Positions 1 through 7,393 of a stretch of DNA of 64,000 nt are shown one piece after another. Below the pieces are notes generated by a model that worked only from the letters and a program-made list of their open reading frames with translations, was not told the DNA's origin and searched no databases. Both the position numbers and the translations under genes were made by a program. Source of the stretch: Nonomuraea dietziae (lineage in GTDB: Bacteria > Actinomycetota > Actinomycetes > Streptosporangiales > Streptosporangiaceae); the NCBI RefSeq assembly GCF_014195505.1, contig NZ_JACIBV010000001.1, positions 3,534,001 through 3,598,000 on the forward strand, written 5' to 3'. The stretch's first letter is position 1. Every line of letters starts with the position of its first letter.

Positions 1-105
1 GACCGTGATCTGCCCCGGTGGCACCGACTGCAGCAGCTCCTTCGCCGTCTCGACGATGGCCCGCTCACGGCGGTCTCCCTTGGTCATCCCCCTGCGCCGG
101 TTCAT
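1..105 (-). CDS. TetR-family regulator, N-terminus only
   Basis: The reverse strand reads MNRRRGMTKGDRRERAIVET and continues AKELLQSVPPGQITV to the window edge, the typical first helix of a TetR DNA-binding domain (RRERAIVETAKELL...ITV). ATG at 105 is used; a second in-frame ATG lies at 87. The rest of the gene is outside the window. It is divergent from the Ohr gene, and a perfect 10-bp-arm palindrome fills the 48 bp between them, so it probably represses itself and Ohr. Ohr is classically controlled by the MarR-type OhrR, so a TetR here would be unusual. Family call is from 35 residues only. Confidence 0.6.
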   Translation of the reverse strand, partial: MNRRRGMTKGDRRERAIVETAKELLQSVPPGQITV

Positions 106-124
106 GACTCAACACTACGCCGGG

Positions 125-149
125 AATAATCGACATAGCGTCGATTATT
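125..149. promoter_or_regulatory. Perfect palindrome between tetR and ohr
   Basis: Arms AATAATCGAC (125-134) and GTCGATTATT (140-149) are exact reverse complements around a 5-base centre. It is AT-rich against a GC-rich background and ends just before the Ohr start codon, so a bound repressor would block the Ohr promoter or start site. Inferred operator of the divergent TetR protein. Confidence 0.75.
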
Positions 150-152
150 GTG

Positions 153-572
153 ATGAGTATGAACATCCTCTACACCGCCATCGCCACCGCCTATGGCCGA
201 GAGGGCCGCGCGGCCACCAACGACGGCAGGCTGGCCGTCACCCTCGCCCACCCCGTCGAGCTCGGCGGATCCGGCCAGGGCACCAACCCCGAGCAGCTGT
301 TCGCCACCGGCTACGCCGCCTGCTTCGCCAGCGCCATGCAGAACGTGGGCCGCCGGATGAAGTTGGACGTCTCCGACGCCTCGGTCACGGCGGAGGTCGG
401 CCTCGGCGGCATCGGCGAGGGCAGGTTCGGCCTGGAGGTGACGTTGCGGGTGGAGCTGCCCGATGAGCTCCAGGGCGAGGCGGGGCAGCGCCTCGTCGAG
501 GCCACCCACCAGGTCTGCCCCTACTCCAACGCCACCAGGGGCAACATCGCGGTGAACCTGGTCGTCGAGTAG
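153..572 (+). CDS. ohr: Organic hydroperoxide resistance protein (Ohr/OsmC family)
   Basis: About 139 residues, the usual Ohr length. It opens with the Ohr-type N-terminus ILYTAIATAYGREGR and carries the two peroxidatic cysteine contexts: GYAACFASA in the first half and VCPYSNATRGNI near the C-terminus. Ohr reduces organic and fatty-acid hydroperoxides in the cytoplasm using this Cys pair with dihydrolipoamide-type reductants. Candidate starts are GTG 150, ATG 153 and ATG 159; none has a good ribosome site, and the last best matches the family start. The gene stands alone and ends 12 bp before the convergent livG. Its promoter region is occupied by a palindrome shared with a divergent TetR gene. 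Confidence 0.9.
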   Translation: MSMNILYTAIATAYGREGRAATNDGRLAVTLAHPVELGGSGQGTNPEQLFATGYAACFASAMQNVGRRMKLDVSDASVTAEVGLGGIGEGRFGLEVTLRVELPDELQGEAGQRLVEATHQVCPYSNATRGNIAVNLVVE

Positions 573-583
573 CCCGGCGGTGG

Positions 584-1330
584 TCAGCCGAGGTAGGCCG
601 CTCTGACGACAGGGTCGGTCCTGATCTCGGAGGGCGGTCCTTCGGCGATGACCTTGCCGAGGTCGAGGACGACGAGGTGGTCACAGGTGTCCATGACGAA
701 GCCCATGTCGTGCTCCACCAGCAGCACCGTGGTCTCCAGCGCGGCGATGACCTCGCGCAGCCGTACCGTCTGGTCGGCGTCCAGGCCCGAGGTGGGCTCG
801 TCGAGCAGGAGCAGCGAGGGACGGTCGGCCAGCGCGCGGGCCAGCTCCACCAGCCGCCGCTGCCCGACGGGGAGCGCGGCGGCGTAGGCGTCGCGCAGCG
901 GGAGCAGCCCGCACAGCTCCAGCACCTCGCTCACCCGCTCCCTGCGCGCGGCCTCCAGGCGGCGCCTGGCGGGCAGGGCGGTCAGGTCGGCGAGCAGGCC
1001 TCCCCCGCCGCCGCGCCACTCCAGGGCCGACAGCACGTTGTCGGCGACGGTGAGGCGGCCGAAGACCTGCGTGCGCTGGAAGGTACGGCGCAGCCCCGCC
1101 CGCGCCCGCCGTACGGGGGAGTCGCCCGTGACGTCGGCCCCGGCGACCAGCACCCGACCCGACCTGGGCCTGCGCAGCCCTGACACGACGTCGAACAGGG
1201 TGGTCTTGCCCGCGCCGTTCGGCCCGATCACCCCGCAGACCTGACCCTCAGGCACGGTGAAGGAGACCTCCGACAGCGCCATCACCCCGCCGAAGGAGAC
1301 GGAGACGCCCTCCACGGCCAGCGCGGTCAT
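584..1330 (-). CDS. livG: Branched-chain amino-acid-type ABC transporter ATPase (LivG)
   Basis: A 248-residue ATP-binding subunit of a Liv/HAAT importer. Walker A GPNGAGKTT lies near residue 37, the signature region reads LPVGQRRLVELARAL (a degenerate LSGGQ), and Walker B is LLLLDEPTSGLD. The C-terminus (IAEGPPSEIRTDPVVRAAYLG) is typical of LivG. It is the last gene of the operon livK - livHMF fusion - livG and overlaps the fusion by four bases (ATGA), indicating translational coupling. The substrate cannot be read from sequence; these importers also take up urea, amides and aromatic acids. Confidence 0.9.
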   Translation of the reverse strand: MTALAVEGVSVSFGGVMALSEVSFTVPEGQVCGVIGPNGAGKTTLFDVVSGLRRPRSGRVLVAGADVTGDSPVRRARAGLRRTFQRTQVFGRLTVADNVLSALEWRGGGGGLLADLTALPARRRLEAARRERVSEVLELCGLLPLRDAYAAALPVGQRRLVELARALADRPSLLLLDEPTSGLDADQTVRLREVIAALETTVLLVEHDMGFVMDTCDHLVVLDLGKVIAEGPPSEIRTDPVVRAAYLG

Positions 1331-4032
1331 GACGAGACCCCCAGGTAGGCGGCGGTCAGGCGGTCGGCGTCGACCTCGGAGCGGGGTCCTGTCCAGGTGA
1401 TGCGGCCCAGCCGCATGAAGGCCACCCTGTCGGCGACGGCCAGCGCCTCCGTGGCCTTCTCCTCCACCAGCAGCAGCGCCACCCCTCGCTGTCGCAGCTC
1501 GGCGAAGAGGGCGAAGATCTGCTCGACGACCAGCGGGGCCAGGCCGAGTGAGGGCTCGTCGGCGATCAGCACCCTGGGCGGCCTGACGAGCGCGGGCGCG
1601 AGCGTCAGCAGCTGCTGTTCACCGCCCGACAGCGCGCCCGCGAGCACCGTACGGCGGGCGGCCAGCTGCGGCAGCCTCTCGTAGACGGGATCGGGCGACT
1701 CCAGCCACGTCCGCAGGTTCTCCTCCACGGTCAGGCCGGGGAAGACGCCTCGCCCCTCGGGCGCCAGCAGCACTCCCGCGCGGGCGCGCCGGTGGGCGGG
1801 CCGGCCGGTGACGTCGTCGCCGTCGAGCAGGATCGCGCCCGCGGTGACGGGCAGGTCTCCCGCGGCGACGGCGCAGGTGGTGGACTTGCCCGCCCCGTTG
1901 GCGCCGAGCAGCGCGACCACCTCTCCCGGGTGGATGGCCAGGTCGACGCCGCGCAGGACGGTCACGTCGCCGTATCCCGCGACGACGCCCTCGAGCCTGA
2001 GCACCGGCTCGGCCCTGCCGGGTTCGGCGAGGTTCTCAGGGACGGCGCCGAGGGCGGCGCGGCCCCGAGGAGATAGCGCGTCGGTGGCCGGGGCCGCAGA
2101 TGGGGCCGGGGATGGGGCCGGGGATGACGAGGCTGTGGCCTGGCGGCGGGCGCGGCGGCGGTGGCGGGCCTCGGCGAGCTGGGCGAGCACTCCGTCGGGA
2201 TGCTTGGCCAGGATCATGCCGCCGGTGCCGAACAGGATCGCGCCGACGTGCGCGGAGACGCCCCAGCCTGCCAGCAGCTCGGGGAAGACCGCGGCGATCA
2301 GCCCGCCCAGCACCGCCCCTCCGATCCTGCGCACCCCCTGCAGCACGACCACGGCCAGCCAGACGAACCCGGCGAAGGCGGGCAGGTCCGTCGCCGTGAT
2401 CGACCCCTTCGACGTGGCGTACAGCACCCCGCCGAGCCCGGCGATCGCCGACGCCAGCGCGAACAGCATGATCTTCGTGCGTGGCCCCGAGACGCCCACG
2501 GTCGCCGCCGCGGCCGGGGCTGACCTGACGGCGAGGATCGCCCTGCCCGACACCGACCGCTCCAGGTTGCGCACCAGCAACCCGACCAGCCCGATCAGGA
2601 CCAGCAACAGCACCACCCGCACGCGGGGGTCGGTCGTGTCTGCCACCCTGAAGGAGATCGCCGGCAGCGGCCAGCCGATGGTGCCGTTGCTGAAGGCGTC
2701 GACCTGGAAGAGCACCTGGTCGGCGAGGAGCGCGAGTGCCAGCGTGGCCAGGGTGAGGATCCGGCCGCCGAGCCGCAGCGCGGGCATCGCCACCAGCACG
2801 CCGACCGCCGCGGCCGCCAGCACGCCCACCAGGATCGCCACGGGCAGCGGCCACCCGGAGGCGAACGCCCAGCCGCACGTCAGCGCCGCCATCGCGGCGA
2901 AGGCGGCCTGCGCCAGGTTGACCATGCCGCCGATCCCCGTCACCACCACGAACGAGCAGAAGATCAGCGCGAGCACCAGCCCCTGCGCCACCACGCCCAC
3001 GTAGAAGTCGTCGGCGGGCCGGGTGAAGGTCCAGACCAGCAGCGCCGCCAGCGAGACGAGCCAGGGCAGGCGGCGCCGCCACACCGGCAGGTCGGCCAGG
3101 TAGTCGGGGGGCGGCGCGTCCTCGGCCGCGCTGCCCGCCACCCGCTCTCTCGACCTGTTGAGCAGGACCAGCCCCGCGAACAGCAGGAGCACGGGCACCG
3201 CGGTGCGCAGCCCGGTGATCTCCGCGGCGAAGTCGGCGTAGCCCGCCACCAGGTTCTGCACGACCCCGAGCCCGAGCCCCGCCGCGAACGTCCAGGGGAT
3301 CGAGCGCAGCCGCCCGAACACCGACGCCGTCGCCGAGGCGAACAGCAGCACGGTGAACGCCCCCGAGTCCAGGCCCACCACCGGAACGGCCAGCACCCCC
3401 GCGAGACCCGCGAGAGCCGAGCTGAGCGTCCAGGCCAGCGCGGAGCTCGCGTCGGCGTCGATGCCCCTGAGCGTGGCCAGCCTGCGTCTGTCGACCGAGG
3501 CCCGCATCCGCAGGCCGTACGGCGTGTGCCGCATGAACAGCCAGAGCCCCGCCGCCACGAGGATCGCGACGCAGAAGGTGATCACCTGGTCGGAGTCGAA
3601 GCCGAAGGCCACCTCGACCGCGGGGTAGGGCCCCACGCCGTGCGGCAGCGCCGTGGCGTCGGCAGGCGGCAGCCCGAAGGGCTCCTCCACCAGGTCGGCG
3701 ATCAGCAGCCCGAGCGCGGGCAGCGCGATCGTCAGCCCGATCGTCGCCACGATCTGCGCGGTCTCCCCCGCATGGGCCAGGCCCCTGAACATCGCCCTGT
3801 GCAGGCCGTACCCGAGCAGGGGGGCGAAGCCCAGCACCGCGAGGAGCCCCGCGGCCCATCCCGGCCAGCCGAGACCCACGTTGAGCTCGAAGAAGACCAG
3901 CGCGGTCAGGAAGCCGACCGCGCCGTGGGCGAAGTTGAACACGCCCGTGGCCGCGTACGACAGGGTCAGGCCCGAGGCCATCACCGCGAAGACGGCGCCG
4001 GTGACCAGCCCGCTGAGGATGTAGGCCAGCAT
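1327..4032 (-). CDS. Fused LivH-LivM-LivF ABC transporter protein
   Basis: One 901-residue frame holds three normally separate subunits. Residues 1-300 are a LivH permease (starts MLAYILSGLVTGAVFAVMASG). About 320-610 are a LivM permease (FVVVTGIGGMVNLAQAAFAA). After a Ser/Ala/Pro-rich linker (about 630-660), residues 675-901 are a LivF ATPase with Walker A GANGAGKS near 710, LSGGEQQ near 801 and VLIADEPSLGLAP. There is no frameshift: the frame is continuous and codon usage is even. Its start codon directly abuts the livK stop and its end overlaps livG, so the whole importer is made from three cistrons. Two-domain Liv fusions are known; the three-part form is less usual. Confidence 0.9.
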   Translation of the reverse strand: MLAYILSGLVTGAVFAVMASGLTLSYAATGVFNFAHGAVGFLTALVFFELNVGLGWPGWAAGLLAVLGFAPLLGYGLHRAMFRGLAHAGETAQIVATIGLTIALPALGLLIADLVEEPFGLPPADATALPHGVGPYPAVEVAFGFDSDQVITFCVAILVAAGLWLFMRHTPYGLRMRASVDRRRLATLRGIDADASSALAWTLSSALAGLAGVLAVPVVGLDSGAFTVLLFASATASVFGRLRSIPWTFAAGLGLGVVQNLVAGYADFAAEITGLRTAVPVLLLFAGLVLLNRSRERVAGSAAEDAPPPDYLADLPVWRRRLPWLVSLAALLVWTFTRPADDFYVGVVAQGLVLALIFCSFVVVTGIGGMVNLAQAAFAAMAALTCGWAFASGWPLPVAILVGVLAAAAVGVLVAMPALRLGGRILTLATLALALLADQVLFQVDAFSNGTIGWPLPAISFRVADTTDPRVRVVLLLVLIGLVGLLVRNLERSVSGRAILAVRSAPAAAATVGVSGPRTKIMLFALASAIAGLGGVLYATSKGSITATDLPAFAGFVWLAVVVLQGVRRIGGAVLGGLIAAVFPELLAGWGVSAHVGAILFGTGGMILAKHPDGVLAQLAEARHRRRARRQATASSSPAPSPAPSAAPATDALSPRGRAALGAVPENLAEPGRAEPVLRLEGVVAGYGDVTVLRGVDLAIHPGEVVALLGANGAGKSTTCAVAAGDLPVTAGAILLDGDDVTGRPAHRRARAGVLLAPEGRGVFPGLTVEENLRTWLESPDPVYERLPQLAARRTVLAGALSGGEQQLLTLAPALVRPPRVLIADEPSLGLAPLVVEQIFALFAELRQRGVALLLVEEKATEALAVADRVAFMRLGRITWTGPRSEVDADRLTAAYLGVSS

Positions 4033-5265
4033 CTACTTGAGCGGTACGTTGTCGAAGCACTTCATGCTCTTGGCCACCCGGTAGGCGCCGCCTTCGAGCT
4101 TGACCAGCGCCCCGCAGCCGTTGGGTTCGGCGTGGTCCTTGGGGTACTGGATCTTCCCGAACCCCGCGTTCTCGTAGAGGAAGGAGCCGTTGCCCGTGGC
4201 CAGGAACTTCTCGCGGGTCAGGTCGCGGCCCGTCTGCTCCAGCATCTTCAGGAAGATGTCTGCCGACCAGTAGCCGATCGCCAGGTGCTGGGTGAGCGTC
4301 GCGCCCGGGGAGACCTTCTCCACGTCCTGTCTGAGCTGGGCGATCTCGGGCGCGCTCGACTCGAAGGGCTCGAACATCGGCGCGGCGACGACGCCCTCGA
4401 GCGCCATCGCCGTGGCGGGGTCCTTGAGTATGGCGGCGTCGTAGCTGGTCGCGTCGCTGAGCACGCCCTTGTAGCCGGCCTTCTTCAGCGCGGAGTAGAG
4501 GCCGACGTTGAACTTGGTGCCCGCGATGATCGAGACGACGATGTCGGGGGGCGCTCCGCCGTCCGAGGTCATGATCTTGTTGACGTAGGGCAGCCAGTCG
4601 GCGGGCGGCGCGGCGCCCGGCAGCGCCGAGTTGAGCCCGACCAGCGTGAACCCCGCCGCCTGGAAGGACTGCGAGATGGTCTTGCCGCCGTACTTGCTGC
4701 CGCTGGAGTCGGAGGTCTGCACGTAGACGGTCTTGCCGCTCGCGCCGCCGAGCAGGTCTGCCATCTGGTTGCCCCACCAGGTCTGCGAGCCGGCGCCCGG
4801 CTTGGGCGCCAGGCAGCCGTTGTAGCCGAAGCCGGTTCTGGTGCCGCACCACTGCGGGCCCGTCGCCCAGCCGAACCACGGCACGCCCTGCTGCTCGAGG
4901 AAGACCGCGCCGCCGAAGTTGGGGGCGTGCACAGGGACCAGCGCGAACACCTTGTCCTTCTGGACCAGCTTCTTGGCCGCGGCGTCGCCCTTGGCGGCGT
5001 CCTGGGTGTCGTCCTCCGCCCCGACGAACTCGATCTTCCTGCCGTGCACGCCGCCCGCCGCGTTGGCTCTTTCGAACCTGGCCCTGGCGCCGAGCTCGGC
5101 GTCCTTGGTGGAGTAGCCGCTCGCGCTGGTCTTGGTGAGGACCCCGCCCACCTTGACCGTCGTGTCGGTCACCCCCGGCGTCTGCGCGCCCGGAGCCGTC
5201 TTCTGCTGCGCCGCGCACCCCGCGAGCGCCACCACCGCCGCCAGCACCACGAGTTCTCGCCGCAA
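4033..5265 (-). CDS. ABC transporter substrate-binding lipoprotein (LivK-type)
   Basis: 410 residues with a lipoprotein signal ending LAGC (Cys17), so the mature protein is tethered outside the membrane. The body is a type I periplasmic-binding fold of the Leu/Ile/Val (ANF receptor) kind: VTDTTVKVGGVL at the start of the mature domain and repeated NAAGGVHGRKIEFV-type elements. It is the first gene of the liv operon, directly abutting the fusion permease. The promoter region (5266-5377) is shared with a divergent alcohol dehydrogenase and holds two CCAAGC-type palindromes. The ligand is unknown; the neighbouring dehydrogenase suggests a catabolic substrate rather than a plain amino acid. Confidence 0.88.
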   Translation of the reverse strand: MRRELVVLAAVVALAGCAAQQKTAPGAQTPGVTDTTVKVGGVLTKTSASGYSTKDAELGARARFERANAAGGVHGRKIEFVGAEDDTQDAAKGDAAAKKLVQKDKVFALVPVHAPNFGGAVFLEQQGVPWFGWATGPQWCGTRTGFGYNGCLAPKPGAGSQTWWGNQMADLLGGASGKTVYVQTSDSSGSKYGGKTISQSFQAAGFTLVGLNSALPGAAPPADWLPYVNKIMTSDGGAPPDIVVSIIAGTKFNVGLYSALKKAGYKGVLSDATSYDAAILKDPATAMALEGVVAAPMFEPFESSAPEIAQLRQDVEKVSPGATLTQHLAIGYWSADIFLKMLEQTGRDLTREKFLATGNGSFLYENAGFGKIQYPKDHAEPNGCGALVKLEGGAYRVAKSMKCFDNVPLK

Positions 5266-5284
5266 CCCAGCCTCCGCCTTTTGG

Positions 5285-5300
5285 CCTAGCGCTCGCTTGG
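5285..5300. promoter_or_regulatory. CCAAGC-type palindrome, copy A (livK side)
   Basis: CCTAGCGC/TCGCTTGG: the right half is the reverse complement of CCAAGCGA and the left half differs at two positions. It lies 20 bp upstream of the livK start. Same half-site as copies at 5349 and 13300, which suggests one TetR-type regulator for all three. Confidence 0.5.
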
Positions 5301-5348
5301 TTTTGCGTCAGCGTAGGTTCGGGTCGCGGGGGTGTCAACGCTTCTCTA

Positions 5349-5364
5349 CCAAGCATTTGCTTGC
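5349..5364. promoter_or_regulatory. CCAAGC-type palindrome, copy B (dehydrogenase side)
   Basis: CAAGCA-TT-TGCTTG (5350-5363) is a perfect 6-bp-arm palindrome, preceded by C at 5349. It lies 14 bp upstream of the alcohol dehydrogenase start and its centre is 64 bp from copy A. Probable operator for the divergent liv operon and dehydrogenase. Confidence 0.6.
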
Positions 5365-5377
5365 TAGCGTGTGGCGC

Positions 5378-6466
5378 ATGCTGATGCGCGCCGCCGTCCT
5401 CACCGGATTCCGCGAGCCGATGGAGATCCGCGAGGTCGAGATCGCCGACCCGGCGCCGGGCGAGGTGCGGGTGCGGATCAAGGCGTCGGGGGTGTGCGGG
5501 TCCGACCTGAAGGCCATCGACGGCAAGAGCCCCGTCGTACGGCAGCTGCCGTACATCCTGGGGCACGAGAGCGCGGGCGTCGTCGAGAGCGTCGGCGAGG
5601 GCGTGACAGGAGTCAGGCCCGGCGACCACGTCATCATCGCGATGAGCGGCGCCTGCGGCAGGTGCCGCCAGTGCGGCGCCGGCCGCTTACACCTGTGCTC
5701 GGGCCCCGCGAGGATGACCGCGATCATGGGAGGCGCGCCGCGCGTCACGCTCGAGGGGCAGGAGACCCGCAGGTTCATCGGCATCGGCTCCTTCGCCGAG
5801 TACGCGCTCGTCAGCGAGGCGATGTGCGTCAAGATCGCCACCGACGCGCCCTTCGACGCCATGTGCCTGCTGGCCTGCGGCGTCGTCACCGGTGTGGGCG
5901 CGGTGCTGAACGTCGCCCACGTGAGCCCCGGCTCCAGCGTGCTCGTCGTGGGCTGCGGCGGCGTCGGGCTCAACGTCGTCCAGGGAGCGGTGCTGGCGGG
6001 CGCTACCACGATCATCGCCGCCGACGTCGCCGAACAGAAGCTCAAGCTCGCCTCCCGCTTCGGCGCCACCCACACCCTGCTCGCGGGCGACCTGCCCGCA
6101 CAGGTCGGCGAGATCACGCGCGGCGGCGTCGACTACGCCTTCGACGCCACGGGGGTGGCAGGCGTCCTCGGCCAGGCCTTCGCCGCCACCCAGCCAGGCG
6201 GCACCACGGTCATGGTCGGCAGCCCGCCCTCGGGCGCCGCCCTGACCATCGAGCCGGGGTTGCTCTTCGCCTCCCGCAGGCTCATGGGGACCCAGGGCGG
6301 CGACGCCGCTCCCCTGCGCGACCTGCCGATGCTCGCGGCGCAGTACCTGCGGGGCCGCCTCGACCTCGACGGCCTGGTCACCGAGCGACTGCCGCTGTCC
6401 GACGTCAACCAGGCCGTCGCCCACGTGCGAGAGGGCTCCGTCGCGCGCACGGTGATCGTCTTCTAG
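5378..6466 (+). CDS. Zinc-dependent alcohol dehydrogenase (MDR family)
   Basis: 362 residues from ATG 5378 (ATG 5384 is also possible). Catalytic zinc ligands are visible as GVCGSD (Cys near 38), GHE (His near 62) and the LACGV cysteine. The structural zinc loop is complete: CGRCRQC followed by a fourth Cys seven residues on. The nucleotide-binding motif is VVGCGGVGLNVVQGA and the next strand ends IIAADVAEQK, an NAD-type acidic residue. It resembles the class III-type actinobacterial dehydrogenases. It is divergent from the liv operon with shared palindromes, so it likely oxidises an alcohol derived from the imported substrate. A TetR gene follows 97 bp downstream. Confidence 0.88.
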   Translation: MLMRAAVLTGFREPMEIREVEIADPAPGEVRVRIKASGVCGSDLKAIDGKSPVVRQLPYILGHESAGVVESVGEGVTGVRPGDHVIIAMSGACGRCRQCGAGRLHLCSGPARMTAIMGGAPRVTLEGQETRRFIGIGSFAEYALVSEAMCVKIATDAPFDAMCLLACGVVTGVGAVLNVAHVSPGSSVLVVGCGGVGLNVVQGAVLAGATTIIAADVAEQKLKLASRFGATHTLLAGDLPAQVGEITRGGVDYAFDATGVAGVLGQAFAATQPGGTTVMVGSPPSGAALTIEPGLLFASRRLMGTQGGDAAPLRDLPMLAAQYLRGRLDLDGLVTERLPLSDVNQAVAHVREGSVARTVIVF

Positions 6467-6497
6467 CCACCCGCGGAAACGTCGCCCCACCTGCGTC

Positions 6498-6513
6498 CTG
6501 TACGTCCGTACAG
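6498..6513. promoter_or_regulatory. Perfect palindrome upstream of TetR gene
   Basis: CTGTACG-TC-CGTACAG, two perfect 7-bp arms around a 2-base centre, about 50 bp before the TetR start. The form and place are those of an autoregulatory TetR operator. Confidence 0.7.
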
Positions 6514-6563
6514 AGCCCTACGATGGGCACACTGGACGTGCAAGCCTCTGGTGGAAAGAGACG

Positions 6564-7094
6564 ATGACCACACTCGAGCAGGGTCACGACACCCGCACGC
6601 GCATCCTCGCGGCGGCCAGGAAGCTGTTCGCCGAGCGCGGGTACGCCGCGACCTCGCTGGCCGACATCGCCGCCGCCGTCGGGCTCACCAAGACGGCCGT
6701 CGCCTACCACTTCCACCCCAAGGACCGGCTGGCCGCCGAGCTGATCGCGCCGTGCGCCGACGACATGCTCGACCTGCTGGGCGCGCAGTTCCCCGACCGG
6801 GCGGCGTTCGTGACGGCGCTGGTGGAGTTCACCGTACGGCACCGCGCGGTGACCAGGCTGGTCATGGAGGATCTCGGCGGCGCCGACGAGGCCCCTCCAG
6901 GATCGCCAGGCGAGGCGATCAGGACCTTCCGCGACGAGATCTTCGCCAAGCTCGTCGGGGCCGAGCCGTCGGCCCAGGACCGGTTGCGCGGGTGGGCGGT
7001 GCTCGGCGCGCTCCAGTGGGGCGTCGTCCACACGATGGACCTGCCTGAGGAGAGCGTCCGCGCCACCCTGACCGCCGCCGCCCTCGCCATCTGA
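6564..7094 (+). CDS. TetR-family transcriptional regulator
   Basis: 176 residues. The N-terminal HTH is clear: TRTRILAAARKLFAERGYAATSLADIAAAVGLTKTAVAYHF in consecutive pieces, with the TKTAVAYHF recognition helix. The C-terminal ligand domain is not specific to a known subfamily. The ATG follows GGTGGAAAGAG. A perfect 16-bp palindrome about 50 bp upstream is the likely autoregulatory site. It follows the alcohol dehydrogenase in the same direction but does not share the CCAAGC motif, so its targets are unclear. Confidence 0.9.
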   Translation: MTTLEQGHDTRTRILAAARKLFAERGYAATSLADIAAAVGLTKTAVAYHFHPKDRLAAELIAPCADDMLDLLGAQFPDRAAFVTALVEFTVRHRAVTRLVMEDLGGADEAPPGSPGEAIRTFRDEIFAKLVGAEPSAQDRLRGWAVLGALQWGVVHTMDLPEESVRATLTAAALAI

Positions 7095-7297
7095 CCCGCC
7101 CGAGGCCGACCGGTTCCCGATCCGCGCCTCCCTCGCCGGCCGTCCCGCCGTACGCGCGTGCCCATGGCCGGATTTCCTGCGGTGACCTCCGCCGCCGCGC
7201 CGCAGGGGAGGCCGATGTCACCTCCCCTCATGTCACAGCTCACCGGGCTATTCCGTCGTAGGTGTGTAAGCACCTAGGAACCGCGGAGGAGTCCACC

Positions 7298-7393
7298 ATG
7301 GTGGAACCCACGATCGCGCTGGTGACGGGGGCACACGACGTGTCCGCCTACCAGCCCCTGACTGACGCCCCATGTCGCCGCCACGTGTCGTGA
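7298..7393 (+). CDS. Short upstream frame coupled to ndh
   Basis: A 31-codon frame (starts MVEPTIALVTGA) with the best ribosome site in the area (GCGGAGGAG, 7 bases before ATG). It overlaps the ndh start at 7372 by 22 bases in another frame, while ndh itself has no Shine-Dalgarno sequence. Two readings: a translated leader that delivers ribosomes to ndh, or the remnant of a gene whose first residues IALVTGA look like a short-chain dehydrogenase N-terminus. No homology can be claimed on this length. Confidence 0.35.
   Translation: MVEPTIALVTGAHDVSAYQPLTDAPCRRHVS

Noticed and set aside
2036..5629. Very long open frame on the minus strand across the liv operon
   Set aside because: It is out of frame with the three clear liv proteins, is rich in Arg/Gly/Ala and has no family features; open antisense or shifted frames are expected at this GC content.
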